Origin: Eubacterium sp.
GTDB lineage: Bacteria; Bacillota; Clostridia; Lachnospirales; Lachnospiraceae
NCBI GenBank assembly: GCA_024681515.1
Contig: JAILAR010000066.1
Coordinates: 1-64,000 of the forward strand
Direction of reading: 5' to 3'
Length of the DNA stretch: 64,000 nt
The notes below the pieces were generated by a model, which saw only the letters and a list, made by a program, of their open reading frames with translations, was not told the DNA's origin and did no database searches. Made by a program: the position numbers and the translations under genes. Shown piece after piece: positions 1 to 8,063 of the stretch (within the stretch, counting starts at the first letter, position 1; each line of letters begins with the position of its first letter).

Positions 1-1199
1 CCGTTCTTATATCCCACGCTGATCTTGCCCTTGAACATTTCCGTAAAATGCTGTGCCATGGAAAGTCCGATCCCAAAGCCTTTCTTCTCGCTGTTATGTG
101 ACTCATCTTCCCGATAAAAGCGTTCAAAGAACCGGCTGTAGTCCACACCCTCCTTCTCCGGATAGGTGTTGGATACGGAAAGTACCGTACCGTGGCCCTT
201 CGGTTCCAGCGCAACTCGGATCGTTCCGCCCTCCGTACAGTATTTGACCGCATTGTCGATCAGAATGGATACCAGCTCTCGAAGACCGCCTTCATCCGCT
301 TTCACAAACCGATCTTTTGTGATCTCCGTCTCATAGGTGAATCCGTTCTTCTCCGCAAGAACCCGAAACTCTTCTGCCACCTTCTCAGTCACATCCGAGA
401 TCGACACATCCGTCAGTACGATCTCTTCCTTCTCCTGCAGTCGGGACAATGTAATGAGATGCGAGATCAGCTCCGTCATGCGCTTCACCTGCTCCAAAGT
501 GCTCTCGGTCCACTCATTCTTCCCTTCCGTCATTTCCAGCACTTCCGTATTTGCGGAAATGATCGCCAGCGGGGTTTTCAGTTCATGACTTGCATTCGTG
601 ATAAACATCTTCTGGCTCTCGATATTCCGGGCCAGAGGTGCAACCGCCCGATTTGCAAACGCGATCAGGAGCAGGAGCAGGAGCAGAAGGGAGCCCAGTC
701 CGATGAATACAGACGCCAGAATAAACATCTGTACGGTGTGGATCTGCCGCGTGCAGTCCATGATCACATGCAGGGTAAGTCCGTCTCCGAATTCCGTTTT
801 CTGAAAAGCAAATGTTGCCCCGTCGATTGAAAAAAAACCTTCATTCGAGCTCCGGTGTGAAGCTTTTTGCAGATAGGTCAGAGCTTCCGCTTCGGAGATC
901 GTTGCAACATGTCCCCGGTCCACACTGACTGCAGTGCCTTCCCCGTCCGTGATCACAGAGAAGAATCGAAGGCTGTACATGGATTCCTCCGTCAGTACGG
1001 ATTCCCCGATAGCTGTCCGGTATTCCAGCTTATCAGGAAGAAAACCTCCGTTTTCGGAGATCTTTGACATTACGGAGAAGATCTCCACCTTTGCGTTGAT
1101 ATAACTGAATCCGTTTACGATACCCAGCACCACAAGAAGCACCAGAAGCACGGAGACAAAGGAGGCCGTAACGAATTTAATTTTCAGTTTTCGTATCAT
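1..1199 (-). CDS. Two-component sensor histidine kinase, 3' end outside the window
   Basis: Membrane sensor kinase that phosphorylates the response regulator encoded just upstream. The translation starts MIRKLKIKFV. It has one membrane segment at about residues 8-30, an extracytoplasmic region of about 125 residues, a second membrane segment at about 156-182, then the H-box NASHELKTPL with the phospho-accepting His at 205, an N-box (LIDNAVKYC) and a G-box (KKGFGIGLSMA). The gene runs off the left edge of the window shortly after the G-box, so only the C-terminal end is missing. The ATG at 1199 is preceded by a GGAGG that is the last part of the family A repeat in the gap. The signal sensed cannot be told from the sequence. 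Position at the end of the fab/relQ operon suggests an envelope or lipid-related cue, which is inference. Confidence 0.93.
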   Translation of the reverse strand, partial: MIRKLKIKFVTASFVSVLLVLLVVLGIVNGFSYINAKVEIFSVMSKISENGGFLPDKLEYRTAIGESVLTEESMYSLRFFSVITDGEGTAVSVDRGHVATISEAEALTYLQKASHRSSNEGFFSIDGATFAFQKTEFGDGLTLHVIMDCTRQIHTVQMFILASVFIGLGSLLLLLLLLIAFANRAVAPLARNIESQKMFITNASHELKTPLAIISANTEVLEMTEGKNEWTESTLEQVKRMTELISHLITLSRLQEKEEIVLTDVSISDVTEKVAEEFRVLAEKNGFTYETEITKDRFVKADEGGLRELVSILIDNAVKYCTEGGTIRVALEPKGHGTVLSVSNTYPEKEGVDYSRFFERFYREDESHNSEKKGFGIGLSMAQHFTEMFKGKISVGYKN

Positions 1200-1203
1200 A
1201 GGG

Positions 1204-1318
1204 CCTCCATTCCACACTGCGCAACCTCCGTCGCTCCGTGCAATTATCTCTCCGCACGTGTCATCCGATCATTTGCTTTTTTGTATCGTTCGAGTCCGTG
1301 CTCCGCGATAATTGTCCC
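1204..1318 (-). repeat. Family A intergenic element, near full-length copy
   Basis: In the minus sense it has the GCACGGACTCGAA box, the ACGTGCGGAG box, a GATAATT box, a weak hairpin and a terminal GTGTGGAATGGAGG that serves as the ribosome-binding site of the kinase gene. It fills the gap between response regulator and kinase. Confidence 0.8.
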
Positions 1319-1335
1319 ACACTTCTTACATGGTT

Positions 1336-2004
1336 TCAGATTTCTATCAGCCGGAACGGACCCGTCTCTTCTCCTTCGATGGTCCGGTCAGCGGCGATGG
1401 CTTCCATCTTACTTTTCAGGTAAGAGATATAGATCCACACCACCTTATCATCCGCTTCTTCATCCCGCCATACACTGGCCGTCAGTTCCGCCGCGGTAAA
1501 CGTCTTTCCGGAATTAACGATCAGATATTCCATCAGGCGGGCTTCCTTCTTCGAAAGGCGAATGGAACTGTCCGCACGAAGTTCCTGATCCTCCACATCC
1601 AGGATCAGATTTCCCACCCGAAGTTCCTTCGGACGATACTCCGTGGATCTGCGGGTCAGCGAACGCAGCCGGGCCAGAAGTTCCTCCATCTGAACCGGTT
1701 TGGAAAGATAATCATCCGCTCCCGCATCCAGACCGCTTACCTTGTCTCCCAGCTGGGATTTTGCCGTCAGCATAAGGATCGGCGTGGTATTGCCTTCTGC
1801 CCGAAGTGTTTTCAGGACAGTGATCCCATCCATTTTCGGCATCATGATATCAAAGATGCATGCGTCATAGACATGTTCCCTTGCCGCCTGAAGTGCAGCT
1901 TCCCCGTCATAGACCGCATCCACCTGATAACCACCCTTACGTTCCAGCATTGCGGAATAAGCCCTGGAGAGTGCCTTTTCATCTTCTGCCAATAATAATT
2001 TCAT
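1336..2004 (-). CDS. OmpR-family response regulator
   Basis: DNA-binding partner of the kinase downstream; 222 aa. The receiver domain covers about residues 1-115, with acidic residues at positions 7-9, the phosphorylated Asp at about 52 (FDIMMPKMDG), TAKSQ and the conserved Lys in LSKP. A winged-helix output domain of the Trans_reg_C type follows (LSKKEARLMEYLI ... VWIYISYLKSKM). I chose the ATG at 2004 because MKLLLAEDE is the expected N terminus and GGAGAGGA lies just upstream; a longer reading frame only adds sequence that overlaps the relQ-like gene. The stop of the alarmone synthetase is 26 bp upstream, so the two are probably co-transcribed. Targets are unknown. Confidence 0.94.
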   Translation of the reverse strand: MKLLLAEDEKALSRAYSAMLERKGGYQVDAVYDGEAALQAAREHVYDACIFDIMMPKMDGITVLKTLRAEGNTTPILMLTAKSQLGDKVSGLDAGADDYLSKPVQMEELLARLRSLTRRSTEYRPKELRVGNLILDVEDQELRADSSIRLSKKEARLMEYLIVNSGKTFTAAELTASVWRDEEADDKVVWIYISYLKSKMEAIAADRTIEGEETGPFRLIEI

Positions 2005-2030
2005 ATCGATATATCCTCTCCGACGTCCGC

Positions 2031-2642
2031 TTACGAGTTGCGGATCAGATTTCTGATCGTCTCCATGGACACATCGCAAGCCGCCAGTTCATCGGCGCAG
2101 CGTTTCAGCTCCGCCTCGATCAATGCCTGATTCTTTACGTCCTTTTTATATTTCATCTTGTGTTCCAGGCTGGCCCAGGAATCCATGGCGATAGTCCTGA
2201 GCTGCACTTCCACAAAGAAGTGTCCGGGCACATTTCCTTCCACATCCTCAAAAGCCGTCTCTGCCGCCAGGATCAGATGGTAGCTCCGATATCCGTTGGA
2301 CTTTGCATGGCGGATATAATCCTTCTCCTCCACAACGATAAAACCGGGGAGGCTTCGGATATGTTCCAGAATTCCATAAATATCATCCCGAAACGCACAA
2401 ATGATCCGGATCCCGATGGCATCCTGCATCTCGTGCAGGGCACTGTACGCGGTTTCCGGAAGTCCCTTCCTTCTGCATTTTTCACGCATGCTTTCGTCTG
2501 ACTTGATCCTTGCGGTCAGATGCTCATATACGTGATCTCCCGTTTCCGCAAACCTAAGCTGTTCATAGGATTCCAGTTCCGTCTGAATTCTGGTCATCAC
2601 GTAAGAAAGACGCGGTTCGAATGCTCCGTAAATGCTGCTCAT
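2031..2642 (-). CDS. relQ: Small alarmone synthetase, RelQ/YjbM-like (p)ppGpp synthetase
   Basis: Cytosolic enzyme that transfers pyrophosphate from ATP to GDP or GTP. The 203-aa protein is a lone RelA/SpoT synthetase domain without the HD hydrolase, ACT or TGS domains, the size expected for the RelQ group. Visible family motifs are DAIGIRIIC, the substrate-stacking KSNGYRSYH, the catalytic-strand VEVQLRT and the DSWASLEHK helix. The start codon overlaps the stop of the MarR-type gene by 4 bp (ATGA), so translation is coupled to it. Its place at the end of a fatty-acid operon is noteworthy, because (p)ppGpp is known to be tied to lipid synthesis; here the link would be transcriptional (inference). 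RelP is the alternative subgroup; the C-terminal length fits RelQ better. Confidence 0.9.
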   Translation of the reverse strand: MSSIYGAFEPRLSYVMTRIQTELESYEQLRFAETGDHVYEHLTARIKSDESMREKCRRKGLPETAYSALHEMQDAIGIRIICAFRDDIYGILEHIRSLPGFIVVEEKDYIRHAKSNGYRSYHLILAAETAFEDVEGNVPGHFFVEVQLRTIAMDSWASLEHKMKYKKDVKNQALIEAELKRCADELAACDVSMETIRNLIRNS

Positions 2643-3169
2643 TCCGCGTCCTCCTTCGTTTCATCAACATTTGCGGAGATATCGATCCCCTCCGAGGAAG
2701 GGATCGGTACCTCTGGCATCATTTCCGTGGAGATCTTCCGCATGATGCGGTTAAAAAGTTCAAATTCCTCCGGAGAGAGACTCTTCTCCAGGCGGTCCTC
2801 CACGATGTCCATATACTTCTTGTTGATGTTCCAGTATTTGTAGTATTTATCCGTCACCTGCAGAATGAATTCACGCTTATCCGTTCCGGACTGCACCTTT
2901 TTCAGGTACCCTTTTTTGATCAGGGAGCTCACCTTATAGGTCGCATTCGGTGCGGAAATGTCAATAAAGTCCGCGAATTCATTAATGGTCGGAGTACCTA
3001 ATGCACCGATCACTTCGATGCAGTAGGCTTCCGTTGTTGTAAGTGACAGTTCCCGGCTCTGAATCCTCCTGAAGACATCCCTGTAGTAGTATACACGGAA
3101 CTTCGAATATACTTCATGCAGAGGATTCTGCCTGATATTCTCTGTTGTCGTCTGATCCGGTCCGGACAT
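2639..3169 (-). CDS. fabT: MarR-family regulator, probable FabT-like repressor of the fab operon
   Basis: DNA-binding regulator of 176 aa. A MarR-type winged helix is visible at about residues 40-115: LTTTEAYCIEVIG, the recognition helix around SAPNATYKVSSLIKKGYLKK, and the wing with DKREFILQVTDK. In many Firmicutes a MarR protein in this position (FabT) represses fatty-acid synthesis genes with acyl-ACP as co-repressor; the assignment here rests on family and context. The gene follows fabZ after 41 bp, unlike streptococci where fabT leads the cluster. The C terminus carries an acidic tail of about 30 residues. Candidate operators are the palindromes in front of acpP. The start at 3169 has GGAAAGGGG upstream. 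Confidence 0.85.
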   Translation of the reverse strand: MSGPDQTTTENIRQNPLHEVYSKFRVYYYRDVFRRIQSRELSLTTTEAYCIEVIGALGTPTINEFADFIDISAPNATYKVSSLIKKGYLKKVQSGTDKREFILQVTDKYYKYWNINKKYMDIVEDRLEKSLSPEEFELFNRIMRKISTEMMPEVPIPSSEGIDISANVDETKEDAE

Positions 3170-3210
3170 ACATAACCCCTTTCCTGCTTCGCAGTGTGAA
3201 TCGTGCTCCT

Positions 3211-3639
3211 TTATTCACCGATAACAAATGATATTTCTGCCTGAGCGGCAACCTTATCTCCAACCTTTGCAACCGCCTTGCCGAAGCCGACAGGCCCCTT
3301 CCTCTCCGTGATCTCACAGCGGAGATTCAGTACGTCACCGGGACGTACCTGCTGACGAAAGCGAGCGTTTTTGATGCCTCCGAAGAAAGCGATCTTCCCC
3401 TTGAATTCCTCCTGGGAAAGGATGGCTACCGCACCGGTCTGTGCCAGAGCTTCGATGATGAGAACTCCCGGCATTACATGAGCTTCAGGGAAATGTCCCT
3501 GGAAGAATGGTTCATTTACGGTTACGCACTTGATCCCTTCTGCCCAGACGCCCGGCTCAAAATCTACGATCTTATCTACCAGCTGCATCGGATAACGATG
3601 CGGCAGGATCTCCTGAATCTGATTGGAATTCAGTTCCAT
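3211..3639 (-). CDS. fabZ: 3-hydroxyacyl-ACP dehydratase FabZ
   Basis: Dehydrates 3-hydroxyacyl-ACP to trans-2-enoyl-ACP in type II fatty-acid synthesis. It is a 142-aa single hot-dog fold. The N-terminal LPHRYPMQLVDKI and the active-site stretch GHFPEAHVMPGVLIIEALAQ hold the catalytic His (GHFP) and the Glu on the following helix. Its start directly abuts the fabF stop with no spacer, so translation is probably coupled. FabZ acts on all chain lengths; nothing here suggests the FabA-type isomerase, and no fabM-like gene is present in the window. Confidence 0.97.
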   Translation of the reverse strand: MELNSNQIQEILPHRYPMQLVDKIVDFEPGVWAEGIKCVTVNEPFFQGHFPEAHVMPGVLIIEALAQTGAVAILSQEEFKGKIAFFGGIKNARFRQQVRPGDVLNLRCEITERKGPVGFGKAVAKVGDKVAAQAEISFVIGE

Positions 3640-4881
3640 CTATTCTTCCTCCCACTTCTTAAATGCTGTTGTTGCGTTGTGTCCGCCGAAGCCCAGGGAG
3701 TTGCTGAGTGCCACCTTGATGTCTGCATTTCTGCCCTCGTTCGGTACGATGTCCAGATCACAATTGGGATCCGGAACCTGATAGTTGATAGTAGCTGGAA
3801 CGAATCCCTCCTGCAGCGCCTTGGTCGTAATGATAGCTTCTACGGCGCCGCTGCCGCCCAGCAGATGTCCGGTCATGGATTTTGTAGAGCTTACCATCAG
3901 CTTATATGCATGATCCCCGAAGGCTGCCTTGATGGCCTTGGTCTCCCCTGCATCATTCAGCGGAGTAGAGGTTCCGTGTGCATTGATATAATCCACATCC
4001 TCCGGACGAAGCCCCGCATCCGCCACCGCCATCTTCATGCAGTTTGCGGCTCCCAGGCCCTCCGGATCCGGTGCAGTGATATGATGTGCATCACAGGTTG
4101 CGCCATAGCCCACGATCTCACCGTAGATCTTCGCGCCACGCTTCTTCGCATGCTCAAGTTCTTCCAGCATCAGGATCCCGGCACCCTCGCCCATAACGAA
4201 TCCGGAACGCTCCGCATCAAAGGGAATGGATGCCCGGTTCTTATCCGTGGACAGGTTCAGTGCATGCATAACGGTGAATCCGCCGATGCCCATCTCGCAG
4301 ATGCAGCCCTCGGAACCGCCGCACATCATTACATCCGTATAACCGTCACGGATGTTGCGGAATGCCTCGCCGATGGCGTTATTGCCGCTGGCACAGGCTG
4401 TAACCACGCAGGTGCAGATTCCCTTGAATCCGGTCTCGATAGCGATCTGTCCCGCAGCCATATTGGCAATGGTCATGGGAATATAGAACGGAGAGATCTT
4501 CTCAAATCCACGCTCCAGACCACGGGAATGCTCGTTGCTGTTGGTGATCAGTCCGCCGATGCCACTGGAAATGATGGTTCCGCAGCGATACGGATCCTCT
4601 TCCTCGATATTGATGCCGCTGTCCTTCATAGCTTCCCGTGCTGCGATGGTGGCAAACTGGGTGTAGCGGTCCATCTTCTTTGCTTCCTTCTTATCCAGGA
4701 ATTCCTCCGGTGTATAATCTTTTACTTCTGCCGCCAGCTTCAGCTTGAAGTTGGTGGTATCTACATTTTTGATCTCATCGATGCCACAGACCCCGGCCTT
4801 TACATTTGCCCAGGTCTCCTCAAGATTATGTCCGATGGGATTGATGGTTCCCATACCCGTGATAACGACTCTTCTTTTCAT
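3640..4881 (-). CDS. fabF: 3-oxoacyl-ACP synthase II FabF
   Basis: Condensing enzyme that elongates acyl-ACP with malonyl-ACP. The 413-aa protein has the KAS I/II triad: Cys in VTACASGNNAIGEA, His in NAHGTSTPLND and His in STKSMTGHLLGGSGAVEA. The N terminus KRRVVITGMGTINPIGH is typical. It lies between fabG and fabZ in the operon. A second KAS gene sits at 12344-13603 on the other strand; this copy is the one embedded in the main operon and is presumably the housekeeping elongation enzyme. Confidence 0.97.
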   Translation of the reverse strand: MKRRVVITGMGTINPIGHNLEETWANVKAGVCGIDEIKNVDTTNFKLKLAAEVKDYTPEEFLDKKEAKKMDRYTQFATIAAREAMKDSGINIEEEDPYRCGTIISSGIGGLITNSNEHSRGLERGFEKISPFYIPMTIANMAAGQIAIETGFKGICTCVVTACASGNNAIGEAFRNIRDGYTDVMMCGGSEGCICEMGIGGFTVMHALNLSTDKNRASIPFDAERSGFVMGEGAGILMLEELEHAKKRGAKIYGEIVGYGATCDAHHITAPDPEGLGAANCMKMAVADAGLRPEDVDYINAHGTSTPLNDAGETKAIKAAFGDHAYKLMVSSTKSMTGHLLGGSGAVEAIITTKALQEGFVPATINYQVPDPNCDLDIVPNEGRNADIKVALSNSLGFGGHNATTAFKKWEEE

Positions 4882-4913
4882 TGTTAATCCTTTCCTGTAT
4901 CTGTCTGTACATT

Positions 4914-5010
4914 ATCATCCTGAGCGGATGCGAAGGATCCCTTCACTGATACTCCGAAAGGATTCTTCGCATGCAGGCTGCGCTGCGCTTGCCTCGCATG
5001 CTCAGAATGA
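4914..5010. repeat. Family B inverted repeat between fabG and fabF
   Basis: The ends TCATCCTGAGCGGATGCGAAGG and, on the other strand, GTCATTCTGAGCATGCGAGG pair into a long imperfect stem. No U-tract follows, so it is not an ordinary terminator. Similar sequences lie at 5791-5831, 6814-6882 and 57165-57199. Confidence 0.7.
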
Positions 5011-5021
5011 CATGCGGTTTG

Positions 5022-5765
5022 TTACATCAATCCTCCGGCGACTTCAAGCACCTGTCCGGTCACATAGGAGGCTACATCACTCGCGAGGTATGCAACGGCT
5101 TCCGCCACATCCTCTACCTGTCCCAGACGTCCCAGCGTGATCTGAGCCTTCAGTTTCTCCTTCACATCCTCCGGAAGAGCTGCTGTCATATCCGTCTCGA
5201 TAAATCCGGGAGCCACTGCGTTACAGGTGATCCCTCTGCTGCCCAGCTCCTTTGCCACGGACTTCGTCATGCCGATGACTCCGGCCTTGGCGGCCGCGTA
5301 ATTCACCTGACCTGCATTTCCGTAAACACCGACAATGCTGCTGATATTCACGATCCGTCCGTAACGCGCTTTCATCATAGGCTTGGACACCGCCTTCATC
5401 ATGGCATACACACCACGAAGATTGGTGTTGATCACAGCATCGAATTCCTCATCTTTCATTCGCATCAGAAGGTTGTCCCGGGTGATCCCTGCATTGTTCA
5501 CAAGGATATCCACGGTTCCTCCCAGCTCAGTAGCGGCTGCCACCACAGCCGCAGCAGATGTCAGATCTGCCGCATCTGCCTGCACTGCCTGCGCCTTCAC
5601 ACCCAGGGCCGTCATCTCAGCCGCCGCTTCCTGCGCCGCTGCTGCATTTCCGGCATAGGTGATCACAACATTCGCACCGCCCTTTGCCAGACGCAGCGCG
5701 ATCCCACGACCGATCCCACGGCTTCCGCCGGTGACGATGGCCGTCTTTCCCTCAAATTCTTTCAT
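5022..5765 (-). CDS. fabG: 3-oxoacyl-ACP reductase FabG
   Basis: NADPH-dependent short-chain dehydrogenase that reduces 3-oxoacyl-ACP. The 247-aa protein shows the cofactor motif TGGSRGIGRGIA, NNAGITRDNLLMRM, the catalytic Ser in NISSIVGVYGN and the YAAAKAG motif with Tyr and Lys. The end APGFIETDM...YVTGQVLEVAGGLM is characteristic of FabG rather than of other short-chain dehydrogenases. It lies between fabD and fabF with repeat-filled gaps on both sides. Confidence 0.97.
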   Translation of the reverse strand: MKEFEGKTAIVTGGSRGIGRGIALRLAKGGANVVITYAGNAAAAQEAAAEMTALGVKAQAVQADAADLTSAAAVVAAATELGGTVDILVNNAGITRDNLLMRMKDEEFDAVINTNLRGVYAMMKAVSKPMMKARYGRIVNISSIVGVYGNAGQVNYAAAKAGVIGMTKSVAKELGSRGITCNAVAPGFIETDMTAALPEDVKEKLKAQITLGRLGQVEDVAEAVAYLASDVASYVTGQVLEVAGGLM

Positions 5766-5790
5766 TCCTTAAACTCCTTGTTTCCTGGTG

Positions 5791-5831
5791 TATCCTGGGA
5801 TTCTTTGTGCTTCGCACTCAGAATGTATCAG
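5791..5831. repeat. Family B-like repeat between fabD and fabG
   Basis: Short sequence GGATTCTTTGTGCTTCGCAC followed by TCAGAATGTATCAG, matching the right half of the copy at 4914-5010. Confidence 0.55.
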
Positions 5832-5863
5832 TCATTCAAATTTTGTCATTACCGGCCTATGGA

Positions 5864-6799
5864 TCATTCGCCCGCCAGGACCTTCCTTAGCGCATCGATA
5901 TCCTCTGCCTTCTCCACGTTGTAGCAGGGAAGATCCACGGTCTTCTGCACGAATTTGGACAGCGTCTTTCCGGGACCGATCTCTACGCAAGCATCGATGC
6001 CCTGCTCTGCCATGTACCGGATGGTATCTTCAAAGAGCACGGAAGTCTGTACCTGCTGCTCCAGAAGCTCCGGAATGCTCTCTTCCTCCGTCTTCGGACG
6101 TCCCACGGCATTGAAGATCACCGGAAACTGCATCTCCCCGAAGTTCTCGTTTTGGAACCGCCTGGCCAGCGCATCTCCAGCCGGCTTCATCAGGGAAGTA
6201 TGGAAAGGACCGCTGACCTTTACCGGAAGCACACGTTTGGCGCCCAGTTCCTTCATCACCTCGGTGGCAGCATCCACAGCCTGCGCATCACCGGAGACCG
6301 TGATCTGTCCCGGGCAGTTAAAGTTTGCCGGTTCACAGACAAGATCCGGGAACTGCGCCTGTACCTTTTTACAGCCCTCGTAGATCTTTTCCCGCTTAAG
6401 TCCCAGCACTGCGATCATCTTGCACTCTCTGCCCTGTACTGCGGACTGCATGGCATTTCCACGGAAAGCTACCAGGTCGATGACCTGCTGCTCTGTGAAG
6501 ACGCCGGCTGCATACAGCGCACTGTACTCACCCAGAGACAGACCTGCCGCGATCTCGGGCACGATTCCCGCCTCTGCCAGTACCTTGGTCATACCCACCG
6601 CAAATGCAACCATGCAGGGCTGGGTATATTTTGTTTCATTCAACACTTCCGCGGGTCCCCCGAAGGAAACCTCTTTAACATCAAAGCCCGGCGTCGCGCT
6701 GTCCAGTACCTCGCGGAATGCAGGAAATGTCTCATAGAGATCCTTTCCCATTCCTACGGCCTGACTGCCCTGACCGGCATACAAAAAACCTAGCTTCAT
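5864..6799 (-). CDS. fabD: Malonyl-CoA:ACP transacylase FabD
   Basis: Loads malonyl groups from CoA onto ACP. The 311-aa protein has the N-terminal YAGQGSQAVGMG, the nucleophile Ser in GLSLGEYSAL, the malonate-binding Arg in VAFRGNAMQ, and the catalytic His in VSGPFHTSLM. All expected residues are present and the length matches the family. It sits between fabK and fabG, as in other Firmicute fab operons. Confidence 0.97.
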   Translation of the reverse strand: MKLGFLYAGQGSQAVGMGKDLYETFPAFREVLDSATPGFDVKEVSFGGPAEVLNETKYTQPCMVAFAVGMTKVLAEAGIVPEIAAGLSLGEYSALYAAGVFTEQQVIDLVAFRGNAMQSAVQGRECKMIAVLGLKREKIYEGCKKVQAQFPDLVCEPANFNCPGQITVSGDAQAVDAATEVMKELGAKRVLPVKVSGPFHTSLMKPAGDALARRFQNENFGEMQFPVIFNAVGRPKTEEESIPELLEQQVQTSVLFEDTIRYMAEQGIDACVEIGPGKTLSKFVQKTVDLPCYNVEKAEDIDALRKVLAGE

Positions 6800-6813
6800 G
6801 ACTTATCTCCTCT

Positions 6814-6882
6814 TATCAGGATCCTTCGCTTCGCTCAGGATGACAGGATATCGGTATGTCATCCTAAGCAACGCGAAATATC
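6814..6882. repeat. Family B repeat between fabK and fabD
   Basis: Contains GATCCTTCGCTTCGCTCAGG followed by GGATGACA and the inverted TGTCATCC, which together can form a stem-loop. Similar to the copy at 4914-5010. Confidence 0.65.
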
Positions 6883-6891
6883 CGTAACGAT

Positions 6892-7830
6892 CTACAGCTC
6901 GATAGCTCTCGTCTCTTCCAGCACCTTCTTTGCGCCCTGATACATATCCGCCAGAATATCCGCAAGGGGCCGAACTTCCTTAAGCTGTCCGCAGACCTGA
7001 CCGGCCATCACGGAACCGTTCTTCATATCTCCGTCAAAAACCGCCCTGCGGAGACCGCCAAGTGTGATCTGCTCCAGTTCATCTCTGGAAGCCGCAGCAG
7101 CCTCCAGTTTCAGATATTCCCTGGCCATGGGATTTTTGATGATCCGGACCGGTGCCCCCAGGCTGCGGCCGGTTACGGTCGTACTGTTGTCTCTGGCCTT
7201 AATAAGCTCTGCTTTATAATTATCATGGATCGGGCACTCTTCGGATACCAGAAGGCTCGTTCCGATCTGGATACCCGCCGCACCGAGACACAGTGCCGCG
7301 GCAAACTGGCGTCCGTCAGCGATACCGCCGGCAGCAATGACAGGAATTTCCACACTGTCGATCACCTGCGGAACCAGTGCCATGGTCGTCATATCTCCCA
7401 CATGGCCGCCACTCTCACCGCCTTCGGCGATGACCGCATCCACGCCCTGTTTTTCAACCTTTTTGGCAAGAGCGCAACTGGCAACAACCGGGATCACGAT
7501 TGCTCCGGTCTCTTTCCATTTTTCGATGTATTTTCCGGGTGTTCCCGCACCGGTGGTGATGATCTGAATCTTCTCCCGCGCCAGCAGATCCGCGATATTG
7601 TCCGCATCCGGATTCATCAGCATCAGATTTACACCGAACGGCTTATCCGTAGCTTCTCTGGCATCATGAATTTCTTTTTCCAGCGCCTCCGCCGGCATTC
7701 CGCCGGAAGCGATCAGGCCCAGTGCACCGGCATTGGAAACCGCAGCGGCAAATTTACCCGTGGCGATATTTGCCATACCGCCCTGGATAATGGGATACTT
7801 TATTTCAAGTAATTTATTGATCAATTCCAT
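6892..7830 (-). CDS. fabK: FMN-dependent enoyl-ACP reductase FabK
   Basis: Reduces trans-2-enoyl-ACP using FMN and NAD(P)H; it replaces FabI in this operon. The 312-aa protein belongs to the nitronate monooxygenase-like TIM-barrel family: the N terminus NKLLEIKYPIIQGGMANIAT, PFGVNLMLM, AEGGESGGHVG, IPVIAAGGIADGRQFAAAL and GAAGIQIGTSLLVSEE, which includes the FMN phosphate-binding loop. Fab context separates it from true nitronate monooxygenases. The upstream gap holds a large composite of family A and family C repeats, yet both neighbours are fab/acc genes on the same strand. Confidence 0.95.
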   Translation of the reverse strand: MELINKLLEIKYPIIQGGMANIATGKFAAAVSNAGALGLIASGGMPAEALEKEIHDAREATDKPFGVNLMLMNPDADNIADLLAREKIQIITTGAGTPGKYIEKWKETGAIVIPVVASCALAKKVEKQGVDAVIAEGGESGGHVGDMTTMALVPQVIDSVEIPVIAAGGIADGRQFAAALCLGAAGIQIGTSLLVSEECPIHDNYKAELIKARDNSTTVTGRSLGAPVRIIKNPMAREYLKLEAAAASRDELEQITLGGLRRAVFDGDMKNGSVMAGQVCGQLKEVRPLADILADMYQGAKKVLEETRAIEL

Positions 7831-7850
7831 ATTATGCTCCTCTCTCTGCC

Positions 7851-7956
7851 TTATGAGCCGGCCAAGGAAGCCGGCTCATAACCCTCACTTCGTTCGGGCA
7901 TCACCCTCGGTGATGGGCGCATACGGATTCGATTCTCCTAATGGAGAATCGAATCC
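7851..7956 (-). repeat. Family C modular palindrome, three hairpins
   Basis: Hairpin 1: 12-bp perfect stem, 7-nt loop (7851-7862/7870-7881). Hairpin 2: CATCACC-CTC-GGTGATG (7899-7915). Hairpin 3: 14-bp perfect stem, 4-nt loop (7925-7938/7943-7956). None is followed by a U-tract. It joins directly to a family A copy at 7957. Confidence 0.85.
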
Positions 7957-8063
7957 TATTCCATACTTCGCGCCTTCCGGCGCTCCGTGAAATCATCACT
8001 CCGCACGTGTTTACTGATTATATGCTTTACTCTTTTATTCGAGGCCGTGCTACGTTCTGATTT
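7957..8063 (-). repeat. Family A intergenic element, full-length copy
   Basis: Minus-sense order: ATCAGAACGTAGCACGG, CTCGAAT, ACGTGCGGAGTGATGATT, ACGGAGCGCC-GGAA-GGCGC hairpin, GAAGTATGGAATAGG. It starts at the accA stop codon. Here the family C module is inserted between the element's end and the fabK start. Confidence 0.85.

Noticed and set aside
3478-4887. Long open frame on the plus strand (469 codons) over fabZ/fabF
   Set aside because: It is antisense to two unmistakable genes, has no ribosome-binding site and no recognisable protein features; it results from the codon use of the real genes.
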